Positions 1 to 6,459 are shown, counted from the first letter of the stretch. The stretch is DNA of 7,675 nucleotides from a bacterium (GCA_021813305.1 JAKALE010000016.1:1-7675), one strand, 5' to 3'. Program-made: numbers and translations. The notes: generated from the letters alone by a model not told the origin.

Positions 1-52
1 TGGGTCGCACCAACCAAGCTTTAGGCTCTAGGCGTCTCTGTTCGCACCTCTG

Positions 53-145
53 CCAGCGCTCCGCGCTGGAATTTCCAAGTATCAAACTCCAATTTCCAAT
101 TGGTTATTGAAATTTGTTTTTGAAAATTCTAGTGCGAAGCACTAG
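53..145. repeat. REPIN/MITE-like 93-bp imperfect palindrome inside rnpB
   Basis: The element is an imperfect inverted repeat centred on CCAATTGG (96-103). Its left end is a perfect hairpin, CCAGCGC-TCC-GCGCTGG (53-69). Its right end, read on the opposite strand, is CTAGTGC-TTC-GCACTAG (145-129). The two ends match at 12 of 17 positions; all five differences are transitions, and stem pairing is kept in both. The arms between them are AT-rich and also match imperfectly (AATTTCCAAGTATCAAA at 70-86 against AATTTTCAAAAACAAA on the other strand at 128-113). It takes the place of RNase P helix P9, between P8 and the GAACAGAGACG block. Hairpins and symmetry are seen in the sequence. That this is an inserted, multi-copy element is inference from its resemblance to REP/REPIN units; no clear target-site duplication is visible beyond a possible CA dinucleotide. 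Confidence 0.65.
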
Positions 146-170
146 TGACGGGCGTTACCCGCTGCGTTAC

Positions 171-190
171 TCCCGACAGAATCGTCGGGA
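171..190 (-). other. Extra hairpin in rnpB between P4 and P8
   Basis: TCCCGAC (171-177) and GTCGGGA (184-190) form a perfect 7-bp stem with a 6-nt loop. In the RNase P RNA it falls between the P4 5' strand (about 210-200) and P8 (161-149). In the E. coli class A RNA that interval holds only single strands of P5, P6 and P7, so a local hairpin here is extra. It may be a lineage-specific helix, comparable in position to P5.1 of class B RNAs, or a small insertion. The stem is certain; its role is not known. Confidence 0.6.
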
Positions 191-253
191 AAAGTATCCG
201 GACTTTCCTCCCCGACATGACATCGGGGCGATCAGTCGATTCCTCCGTTCAAC

Positions 254-281
254 AGTATACCAGAAAACCCTGATAATTCAA
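254..281 (-). promoter_or_regulatory. Promoter of rnpB (sigma70-like, extended -10)
   Basis: On the minus strand, TTGAAT (281-276) and TATACT (259-254) are separated by 16 bp, and TGG before the -10 gives an extended -10 element. Transcription would start around 248-246, just before the first recognisable RNase P RNA bases. The -35 box begins 2 bp after the permease stop codon, so the promoter fills the whole gap between the two genes. No terminator lies between them, so read-through from the upstream operon could also feed rnpB. Boxes and spacing are read directly; activity is inferred. Confidence 0.7.
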
Positions 282-283
282 GC

Positions 284-1792
284 TCAAAGCCCGTATGGGC
301 GCATAAACAACAGGCCAATCAACCCGACCAAACCAATGTAGATAAGGCACGGAACAAGGACGCGGCGCAAAATCGCAATTTCCTGATGGCGTATCCCCGC
401 AACGGTTTCGGCAGTCAACATGTCAGCCAACGCAATCATGTTTCCCGCCGCCCCTCCGACGACAAGCAACGCCAGGCCCCAATCAACGCTCATGGATAAC
501 GTCGAAGCAACATACGCAACTACATTGCCAAACATGATATTGGCGACCGTTGCGCTTCCCGTCACAAAACTGCCGAACATGCCCAAAAACGGTGCCCAAA
601 AGCCCATAAACCGGTTTTCAAAAACAGAACCGATAACGGAAAGGATCGACGGCCGACCCGACGCATTCGCGCCGGACATGATCATGAGTTGCGTAACCGC
701 GGACATGGAAGCGATGACCAAAAACGGCTCAGCGGTTCTTGCAACAGCATCCATCAGCGCACGCGGCAACGAAAGCTCGACCTTTTTGCCCCACGCGATA
801 GCAACCACGGCAGCCGCGACAAGAAATGCGAATCCGGGATTGAACACATTAAATACATGCTGCACCCCAAACGGCAAGGCAAGCGTCACCGAACCAAGAA
901 CGGCTTTGCCGGCCACCAAAAGGCCGACCAACATAGCATACGGAGCGACCATGGCGCCAAGCGATACCCGCGATGCCGGTTCCCCTGCCCGGCGCAAGGT
1001 GCGCACCGCTACCGGCACAAACCAGCCGAACCTGATGCATGCCAGCATAATGCCGAGCCCGACAACGGCGCCCAAAATCGACGGGAATTCCTGTCCAAAT
1101 CCAACAAACAGCATGCTTGCGCCGATATATGCGATGCCCGACGCCAGTGCGAACGGCAGTGCTTCCCAAAATACTTTTGATGATTCGTGCCTGGCCTGCG
1201 TCGCAAACCACAACATAAACACGGGGACCAAAATTCCCGGAATGTTGGCCAACGCCGCCAGATGCGGCACCAAGGGCCCCGCGAGTCCAGAAAATCCGAC
1301 ACGAATCGGAGCCCCTGCCGCGCCAAACACCACCGAGGCGCTGTTTCCAAGAAGGGAAAGCACAACCGCATCGAGAGCGGAAAAACCCATGCCGATCAGA
1401 AGCGGCACGGCGATCGCCGTCGGCGTGCCGAACCCCGCAGTTCCTTCGATGAAATTCTCCAAAAACCATGCAAGCAAAATCATGCGTACCCGATAATCCC
1501 GGGAAACGGATTCGAGCCTGTATGAAATATGCTCGATGACGTGATGTTTCTCGAGAACATCGAGGAAAAACACCGCGCCGATAAGAATGATAAAAATATC
1601 CGTCGCGACGGCAATTCCCTTGACCGAAGCTGCTCCCACAACGGTTCCCGACACGCCCCACCCGGCGATCGCAACGATCACCATGGCGCCATATGCAGCC
1701 GCGGCCGCATATGATAATTTCGTTTTTGTTATCAATAGCAACGAAAGAAAAATAGCGAACGGCGCCACGGAAACGATAAGCGGAAACGTCAT
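284..1792 (-). CDS. lctP: L-lactate permease family transporter
   Basis: A 502-residue, very hydrophobic inner-membrane protein of the lactate permease family (LctP/LldP, GlcA). Characterised members are proton symporters for lactate or glycolate. Family marks are visible: the loop ENFIEGTAGFGTP (112-124), the polar-in-membrane segment GNSASVVFGAAGAP (149-162), the paired C-terminal segment GMFGSFVTGSATVANIMFG (404-422) and GGAAGNMIA (446-454). About 12 hydrophobic helices can be traced, from residues 3-21 to 478-497. It is slightly shorter than E. coli LldP (about 550 residues). The ATG at 1792 starts directly before the first helix and follows the transglycosylase gene by 21 bp, suggesting cotranscription; no strong Shine-Dalgarno site is seen. 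In a fermenter such a protein could export lactate made from pyruvate rather than import it, which is inference from the family's reversible symport. Family assignment is firm; substrate and direction are not. Confidence 0.9.
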   Translation of the reverse strand: MTFPLIVSVAPFAIFLSLLLITKTKLSYAAAAAYGAMVIVAIAGWGVSGTVVGAASVKGIAVATDIFIILIGAVFFLDVLEKHHVIEHISYRLESVSRDYRVRMILLAWFLENFIEGTAGFGTPTAIAVPLLIGMGFSALDAVVLSLLGNSASVVFGAAGAPIRVGFSGLAGPLVPHLAALANIPGILVPVFMLWFATQARHESSKVFWEALPFALASGIAYIGASMLFVGFGQEFPSILGAVVGLGIMLACIRFGWFVPVAVRTLRRAGEPASRVSLGAMVAPYAMLVGLLVAGKAVLGSVTLALPFGVQHVFNVFNPGFAFLVAAAVVAIAWGKKVELSLPRALMDAVARTAEPFLVIASMSAVTQLMIMSGANASGRPSILSVIGSVFENRFMGFWAPFLGMFGSFVTGSATVANIMFGNVVAYVASTLSMSVDWGLALLVVGGAAGNMIALADMLTAETVAGIRHQEIAILRRVLVPCLIYIGLVGLIGLLFMRPYGL

Positions 1793-1813
1793 AGGCTAAG
1801 GAATCCCGAATCG

Positions 1814-3259
1814 TCACGATGTCGCTCTCTGCAAAGCGGCGATCTGATCGGTATAATAACTGGCGCGGTCCATCACATTACTGCCATACGAATAAATGTA
1901 ATAGCGCCACCGCGATCCGGCGTAGTACTTTGCTGCGGCAACGCGTTCGGCTGAAAACGATTGGTTGGTGGCTCCTGCCTGCGCAAGATACAAGGCGGTC
2001 GCCACAAACGCGTCGCGCGGATTCCAGGGCGACGGATACGACCCGGTTATCCTCTGTATCTGAGGAACGTATTGAACCCATGTTGACGGAATGAATTGTG
2101 CAATGCCCATGGCGCCGCCGTACGATCCGTCGGTCAAAATCGGACACGAGACCGGCATGGAATCGGGATTCAACCCGAGTTGGCTGGTAATCTGAACGAA
2201 AATCGGCTGGTCGCGCGTCGGACTCATGGCCGTCTTCCAGGAACACTTGCCAACGTTTTTGCCCAACGCCGATTCCTTGTCCAGCACCGCCAGAATCAGG
2301 GCGGCACGGACGCCGGAATTTTGCGAAGCGAAATTCGCGTACTGAAGCGCATCCTGGAATTTGATCTCTCCCCCTCCCAGCAGCTGATACAGCTGGGAAC
2401 GGATCTGTGCGGCGGTCTGGTTCGACTGTTGCAACAGCTTCTGATACGACGATTCCTTGCCTTTCGTCTGGGCAAGAAGCGTGTTTTTCTGCTGGCGCGT
2501 CTGCGCAAGTCCCTGGCGCTGACCCTGCTGGACCGCGAGCAGCGCCTGTTGGTCTTCGCGATTCGCAATCAAATCAGCCTGTTGATTCTCAAGATTCGTT
2601 TTGAGAACCCGGATGGTATCCAACCCTTGGCGCGCCTGATCCTCGATAGAAGTCTGGGCATTCATCTCATTGAAAAATCCGGATAAATTGTCCTGAGACA
2701 AAAGAATTTCCAACAACGACGTCTGGTTCATCTGATAAAGCGAGTTGAGCGATTGCGCAAGGATTGCGCGTGATCCTTGGATTTTCGTTTCCGAATCCTG
2801 AATGCCAATGCCAACGTCATTAATCTGGGTATTGAGTCTTTCAATTTGCAGGTCGAGCGCCTTGATTTGAAGGTTCATGCGCGCGGTTTGTGCATCGAGC
2901 AATTTGATTTCATTGGCAAGCGTTTTCTTCTGTCCTTGAATGTCCGCGATGCTCTGTTGGTACGAATCGATCTGACTCTGCACCTGCTGCAACTGGGATT
3001 CGAGCGTCGCCCGATCCTGAAGCGCGTCGGCAAAAAGCACGGCGCCGCCGAACTGCATAGGCGCGTTCACATATCCAATGGATCCGGCAGCGAATACCGC
3101 AATGACAAAACAGGCGCACGCGGCGCGACACACAAACCAAAAACGCGAACCCCACGTCCGCATTACCCATGCGGCGGTATCCTTGGAAGTTGTCCGTTGT
3201 TTAAGAGAAAAAGATGATGTCGCGCGTACCCTCCTTGTGATATCCTCAATTTTTTCCAT
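1814..3259 (-). CDS. Membrane-anchored coiled-coil protein with C-terminal lytic transglycosylase domain
   Basis: A probable peptidoglycan hydrolase of 481 residues from this start. A basic cytoplasmic stretch is followed by one hydrophobic segment (about 40-64, with Cys at 44, 48 and 50) that acts as signal anchor or signal peptide. Residues about 80-290 are a long Gln-rich coiled coil with SLLEILLSQDNLSGFF at 181-196, a motif typical of PcsB/CwlO-type modules. The C-terminal third is a goose-lysozyme/MltB-like domain: catalytic-type Glu329 in LDKESALG, GGAMGIAQFIPSTW (381-394) and WNPRDA (412-417). Such enzymes cut the MurNAc-GlcNAc bond, forming 1,6-anhydroMurNAc. Cys339 and Cys372, between the Glu and the GAMG motif, could form a disulfide outside the cell. 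The ATG at 3259 lies 16 bp after the L25 stop; an in-frame ATG at 3358 would overlap L25 by 83 bp, and one at 3163 would give a classical signal peptide. No clear Shine-Dalgarno site settles the start. Coiled-coil hydrolases of this plan are often switched on by FtsEX, so a division role is possible but inferred. Confidence 0.82.
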   Translation of the reverse strand: MEKIEDITRRVRATSSFSLKQRTTSKDTAAWVMRTWGSRFWFVCRAACACFVIAVFAAGSIGYVNAPMQFGGAVLFADALQDRATLESQLQQVQSQIDSYQQSIADIQGQKKTLANEIKLLDAQTARMNLQIKALDLQIERLNTQINDVGIGIQDSETKIQGSRAILAQSLNSLYQMNQTSLLEILLSQDNLSGFFNEMNAQTSIEDQARQGLDTIRVLKTNLENQQADLIANREDQQALLAVQQGQRQGLAQTRQQKNTLLAQTKGKESSYQKLLQQSNQTAAQIRSQLYQLLGGGEIKFQDALQYANFASQNSGVRAALILAVLDKESALGKNVGKCSWKTAMSPTRDQPIFVQITSQLGLNPDSMPVSCPILTDGSYGGAMGIAQFIPSTWVQYVPQIQRITGSYPSPWNPRDAFVATALYLAQAGATNQSFSAERVAAAKYYAGSRWRYYIYSYGSNVMDRASYYTDQIAALQRATS

Positions 3260-3275
3260 GAGGAATATGTTACGT

Positions 3276-3983
3276 TTACGCCGTTTTGCCCTGCGCCTTG
3301 CCTGGTTTTTGCCCTTCGGATTCTGTTTCTTCTTCCGTCTTTTCTTTCTTGCCGGCAAGTTCCGGTTCCTTGACTGGCTCCTTCACGTTCGCTTCCATAG
3401 CTGCCATTTCCGCCTCGGAGATCGGCGGTACGGCTGAAACAACCGGCAATTCCGGATCCAAATGTGCACTTACCCCTTCCGGAAACACCAGATCCTTTAC
3501 ATAAATGGTCTGGTCAAACTCAACAAGCCTGGAAACGTCGACACTCATGTTCTCGGGAATATGCAGCGGCGAGCATTCCACTTCGATGGATTCAAGGTTT
3601 TTCATGATCAATGCGCCCTGCTTCTGAACCGGAGCGACTCCGGACAACACAATCGGCACTTCGACGCGCACTTTCTTCTTCGCGCTGAATTGGTAAAAAT
3701 CGACGTGCTCAACCAAGCCACGAACCGGATCCAAAGAAACTTCATGGATAAGCGCCTTATGATTTTCCACGCTTCCCTGTTCAGTCGTCACCGCAACCGT
3801 GATAGGAGTGTTATACCGCGCACGGGTGAATGTTTTTTGAAATTCCGAAGCATTGACGGACAATGCGACCGGGGTTTTGAGATCGGGACCGTACAAAACA
3901 GCGGGGACCGTTCCTGCTGCGCGGACGGATCCTACCTTTTTCCCGAATACCGTTCGTATCTGCGCTGAAAGTATTTCATTCAT
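3276..3983 (-). CDS. rplY: 50S ribosomal protein L25 (CTC/TL5 family, long form)
   Basis: This protein binds 5S rRNA in the central protuberance of the large ribosomal subunit. Its 235 residues match the long CTC/TL5 form rather than the short E. coli L25 (94 residues). The N-terminal 5S-binding domain (1-95) shows GKKVGSVRAAGTVPAVLYG (14-32) and DPVRGLVEHVDFYQ (85-98). The C-terminal CTC domain (about 100-188) shows VRVEVPIVLSG (105-115) and GALIMKNLESIEVEC (123-137). The last 45 residues or so are a low-complexity Lys/Glu-rich tail, common in this family and probably disordered. The ATG at 3983 opens the conserved MNEIL-type start, with a weak GGAA 5 nt upstream. The gene follows a terminator and is probably the first of a three-gene run with the transglycosylase and permease genes. 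CTC proteins are described as general stress proteins in Bacillus; nothing here shows stress control. Confidence 0.95.
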   Translation of the reverse strand: MNEILSAQIRTVFGKKVGSVRAAGTVPAVLYGPDLKTPVALSVNASEFQKTFTRARYNTPITVAVTTEQGSVENHKALIHEVSLDPVRGLVEHVDFYQFSAKKKVRVEVPIVLSGVAPVQKQGALIMKNLESIEVECSPLHIPENMSVDVSRLVEFDQTIYVKDLVFPEGVSAHLDPELPVVSAVPPISEAEMAAMEANVKEPVKEPELAGKKEKTEEETESEGQKPGKAQGKTA

Positions 3984-3999
3984 ATCGTTTCCGATAGTT

Positions 4000-4011
4000 C
4001 TCTAATTAGAG
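4000..4011. other. 12-bp perfect palindrome upstream of rplY
   Basis: CTCTAATTAGAG is a perfect 12-bp palindrome without a spacer, ending 16 bp before the L25 start codon. It could be a protein-binding operator, or a weak 4-bp hairpin in the leader RNA. A palindrome of this length is unlikely but not impossible by chance, so only its presence is asserted. Confidence 0.4.
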
Positions 4012-4026
4012 TTTATGTATGGTTTG

Positions 4027-4055
4027 AGTGTATCATGCCCTTCTCATAAAAGCAA
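4027..4055 (-). promoter_or_regulatory. Possible promoter of the rplY operon
   Basis: On the minus strand, TTGCTT (4055-4050) and TACACT (4032-4027) lie 17 bp apart, and TGA precedes the -10 as an extended -10. The start would fall near 4020, about 37 nt before the L25 ATG. The match to the -35 consensus is poor (3 of 6) and the box overlaps the arm of the terminator. A promoter is expected here because a terminator precedes the gene, but this exact site is tentative; TCTAAT at 4009-4004 is a rival -10. Confidence 0.35.
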
Positions 4056-4089
4056 AAATCCCTTCACAAGGGATTTTTGCCTTCTTATG
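4045..4089 (-). terminator. Intrinsic terminator after the ribonucleotide reductase gene
   Basis: A perfect 13-bp stem, GCAAAAATCCCTT (4052-4064) with AAGGGATTTTTGC (4068-4080), has a 3-nt loop. Outside it CATAA (4045-4049) pairs with TTATG (4085-4089) across a small internal loop. On the minus strand the core CCCTT-GTG-AAGGG is followed by ATTTTTGCTTTTA, a good U-rich tail. It lies 18 bp after the reductase stop codon. The A/T symmetry would let it also work on the plus strand, but no plus-strand gene is seen to need it. Confidence 0.85.
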
Positions 4090-4097
4090 CGCGAATG

Positions 4098-6452
4098 TCA
4101 CAACTGAAAATCGCATGCGCCCCCCAAACACGCAAGTTCCTGGGCAGCCGTGGTCAAATCCTCTTCCTCGTATCGATACACCTTTGAAAAATCGATCGGG
4201 GGGAACGCATCGGCGAGTTTTTCATATTGTTCCCTTGATATTTCCACGTAGGGCATCTGATCGTATTGCGCATCGAACGAAGGAAGAAACGTCATGCCTC
4301 CCAGCTTATCCTGATGTTCCCACACCCATTTCGCGATATCCAAAATCTCATGGGGCAGATACGTAATCGTCACGCTCGGATTATGTTCGGTCCAAGATGT
4401 CTTTGATTTAAGCCAGTATTCACATTGCTCGATCGCAGACGCATCCTTGCGCACAATCGCTCCGTCCGGAGATTTTACCGGAAAATGCGCGACCCACGTA
4501 GTTGCGGTTTCCGGTTTTTGGTTGTTCTCCGGATCCATGGGCACGCCCGCGTCGCGAAGCACCTTGAAAATCGGCGTATGGGTGCCGACGCGCACATTAC
4601 GGATATAGTACGCCGACCAACGCGGATGCACGCCGGACGAACAGTTCAACAATTGGGAAGAATTCCCCGATGGTTTGACGCAGGTGACGGCCGCCGACTC
4701 ATTGATGCCCAATGCCTTCGCATACGTCTTATTGGTATTGATTGCGATCTGCTTCAATTCCGACATGACTGTTTCGTCACGCACTACCGGGCAATCCATC
4801 TGGCCGTTGATGTCAACGCCCAGAAGCCGCTCGGCTTTGCAGTTTTGCTCCCACTGGGGGCGAAGTCCCGGGAAATGGGTCGCCATAGATTGGATTGTTC
4901 CGATAATGGCAGCCAGCTCGACTTTTTCCCTCAGTGTTTCCTTGGTATCCTCCTGGCGCGCAACCGCAATAGAGAGATTGCAGAATTCGTAAGGCCGCAA
5001 GATGATTTCGCCGCATGGATTGGTTCCGAAATCGGCTTGTTGTCTCCGCTCGGGAACCGTCAATTGGGCCGCGCGGCGCGAGAAGAATCCCGGCTCCCCC
5101 CTCCCGGAAGCCTCAATATCGAGAAAACACTGTGCAATCTCGGCCTGAGTCAACTCGCGATCCGGCAAAACCATGGAGTTGTTCGCGTTCCAACGCTGCT
5201 CATTGCCTTTCATGTTGGTCCCCGATTTGCACGAACGCATATCCGTATCGTCAAAATCGAACAAGGCGATCATGGCAGTGCGTCTGACCCCGCCTGATAC
5301 CACACCATCGGCAACCGCGCACATGATGTCATGCGCGTCCAACGGACGCAAAAAGCTTCCCTGGCGCGACAAAATTTTGGTGCGTGCGAAATCCAAAATT
5401 TTCCGCAACGGTTCCGGGCCAGACGCCCTGCCGCCCTTCGTGCGAAGCGGCATGCCTGCCGGACGCACGAGCGAAAAATCGAATGTCATGTCTTTGCCGG
5501 AAAACCATGCCTCCAATCCTTTCCGTAATGCATCGGCCCACCCTTCGGTCGAATCGGCAATGACATGTGTCATTGGCTTCTCTCCGGACTGGCGTTTGAT
5601 GCGTGGCAGGTTTTCGACATATTTGCGTTCGACGGAATATCCCACGCCGCATCCTGCCATGGAAATAATCATCGCCTCAACGTACGCGTCGAGCGAGTCA
5701 ACCGGCATATAGGAACAATTGTAAATCGCAATGTTGTTCTTGCGCGCGGCAGGACCCGCCATGGCCAACAGACGCATGGACGGCATGACCTTCATGTCGA
5801 GCACCGCTTGGTATATTCTTTGGTATGTTTCCGCGGGAAGTTTTTCTTCCGATAGCTCTTTGAGAAAATCAACCGAGCGCTTTGCGGTCTCCTTCCATGT
5901 TTCGCGCCTGCCCAATTCGTAATTGAACCGGGAATACTTGTCGTAAAACTGGAACTTCTGAAGCGCGCTCGGAAAATACTGATCCGATTCCGAAAACGCC
6001 TGCTTCACATTTTCCGGAATGGGACGCTCGGCGCGCATCTTTGCGTGCTCGGCACGATACAAAATATAATGTTTGGCCGCATCGTATTCCCCTGCCGCCT
6101 GCAAAACCATTTCCGCAATGTCCTGCACCTGCTCAACCGTCGGCTGTAAGTACTTGGCCGACACGATGTTGACCACTTGCGCGGTCAAATCGGAAACGGA
6201 AACGGTCGGGACGCGATTCAAATCCAGAAAACAACGTTGGAGCGCAGACTCGATGCGTCCAGCCTCGAACGGAACGATCCTGCCGTCACGTTTGACGATT
6301 GTTTCCGGAACATGAATTTCCTTTACGGCTCTAGGCGTGCCGGCTTTGGTCGCGGAAACGGTTGGAGGCATAGACGTTTTGATGGTTTTTATTTTGTCTG
6401 GCCGCATTGTAGCACTGGAACACATGCGTCCAGTGGACAAAAAACCATGCAT
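4098..6452 (-). CDS. nrdJ: Class II (adenosylcobalamin-dependent) ribonucleoside-triphosphate reductase with ATP-cone
   Basis: Reduces ribonucleotides to deoxyribonucleotides using a cobalamin-generated thiyl radical; independent of oxygen. Its 784 residues begin with a poorly conserved 45-residue leader. An ATP-cone allosteric domain follows (about 48-140, VKRDGRIVPFEAGRIESAL at 53-71). The catalytic barrel starts near FQFYDKYSRFNYELGRRETW (167-186). Active-site residues by family pattern are Cys246 (YNCSY), Cys480 and Glu482 in NPCGEI, and Cys491; the 11-residue spacing from Cys480 to Cys491 matches Cys408/Cys419 of the Lactobacillus leichmannii enzyme. The tail CLGGAC (Cys775, Cys780) is the CX4C pair that re-reduces the active site, matching Cys731/Cys736 there. 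That tail and the overall plan point to the monomeric RTPR branch. The Lactobacillus enzyme is about 739 residues long and, as far as known, lacks an ATP-cone, so the cone is notable. The ATG at 6452 is chosen because AAAGG lies 7 nt upstream; ATGs at 6407 and 6371 are alternatives that keep all domains. Stands alone between two hairpins. Confidence 0.93.
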   Translation of the reverse strand: MHGFLSTGRMCSSATMRPDKIKTIKTSMPPTVSATKAGTPRAVKEIHVPETIVKRDGRIVPFEAGRIESALQRCFLDLNRVPTVSVSDLTAQVVNIVSAKYLQPTVEQVQDIAEMVLQAAGEYDAAKHYILYRAEHAKMRAERPIPENVKQAFSESDQYFPSALQKFQFYDKYSRFNYELGRRETWKETAKRSVDFLKELSEEKLPAETYQRIYQAVLDMKVMPSMRLLAMAGPAARKNNIAIYNCSYMPVDSLDAYVEAMIISMAGCGVGYSVERKYVENLPRIKRQSGEKPMTHVIADSTEGWADALRKGLEAWFSGKDMTFDFSLVRPAGMPLRTKGGRASGPEPLRKILDFARTKILSRQGSFLRPLDAHDIMCAVADGVVSGGVRRTAMIALFDFDDTDMRSCKSGTNMKGNEQRWNANNSMVLPDRELTQAEIAQCFLDIEASGRGEPGFFSRRAAQLTVPERRQQADFGTNPCGEIILRPYEFCNLSIAVARQEDTKETLREKVELAAIIGTIQSMATHFPGLRPQWEQNCKAERLLGVDINGQMDCPVVRDETVMSELKQIAINTNKTYAKALGINESAAVTCVKPSGNSSQLLNCSSGVHPRWSAYYIRNVRVGTHTPIFKVLRDAGVPMDPENNQKPETATTWVAHFPVKSPDGAIVRKDASAIEQCEYWLKSKTSWTEHNPSVTITYLPHEILDIAKWVWEHQDKLGGMTFLPSFDAQYDQMPYVEISREQYEKLADAFPPIDFSKVYRYEEEDLTTAAQELACLGGACDFQL

Positions 6453-6459
6453 TCATGAA

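Larger units (their letters stand above)
1..247 (-). ncRNA. rnpB: RNase P RNA, 5' part (runs off the window)
   Basis: This is the catalytic RNA of RNase P, which cleaves 5' leaders from precursor tRNAs. Read on the minus strand, three conserved blocks appear in the right order. First comes GAGGAAAGTCC (210-200), the invariant P3/P4 junction (CR-I). Next is CGGGTAACGCCCG (161-149), the P8 hairpin with its usual GGTAACGCC sequence. Last is GGTGCGAACAGAGACG (about 48-33), matching the conserved AGTGCAACAGAGA region after P9. A 6-bp hairpin at 228-210 fits P3, and the CGACTGATCGCC stretch just before it fits P1/P2. The 5' end near 247 is inferred from the promoter at 254-281. P10-P18 and the 3' half lie beyond position 1, so class A versus B cannot be settled, although GGTAACGCC looks A-like. 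Two extra stem-loop regions (53-145 and 171-190) enlarge this part of the RNA. The identification rests on motif recognition; a covariance-model search was not possible. Confidence 0.85.

Noticed and set aside
53..228. CRISPR array or tRNA in the hairpin-rich left end
   Set aside because: The hairpins are not evenly spaced identical repeats and no cloverleaf with anticodon or T-loop is present; RNase P RNA explains the conserved blocks.
114..341. 75-codon open frame on the plus strand
   Set aside because: It runs through the rnpB hairpins and the end of the permease gene, has no ribosome-binding site, and no protein family is recognisable.
420..1496. 358-codon open frame on the plus strand
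   Set aside because: It lies wholly antisense to the permease gene, whose family motifs are clear. Its translation is low-complexity (Ala, Thr, Pro, Asn) with no recognisable domain, as expected from the reverse of a GC-rich membrane-protein gene.
849..1817. 322-codon open frame on the minus strand in another frame of the permease gene
   Set aside because: Translation is rich in Arg, Cys and Gly without family features, and it overlaps a gene with strong family motifs.
2096..2686. 196-codon open frame on the plus strand
   Set aside because: It is antisense to the coiled-coil and transglycosylase coding region; its Leu/Arg richness is the complement of Gln-rich codons.
3260..3358. Longer start for the transglycosylase gene, overlapping rplY
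   Set aside because: The added 33 residues are almost all Lys/Arg and simply mirror the Lys/Glu-rich L25 tail in another frame; the ATG at 3259 avoids the 83-bp overlap and leaves a normal 16-bp gap.
4098..4100. Alternative genetic code with TGA as glycine (code 25)
   Set aside because: TGA serves as the stop at the natural ends of the reductase (after CLGGACDFQL), the transglycosylase and the permease, so the standard bacterial code applies.
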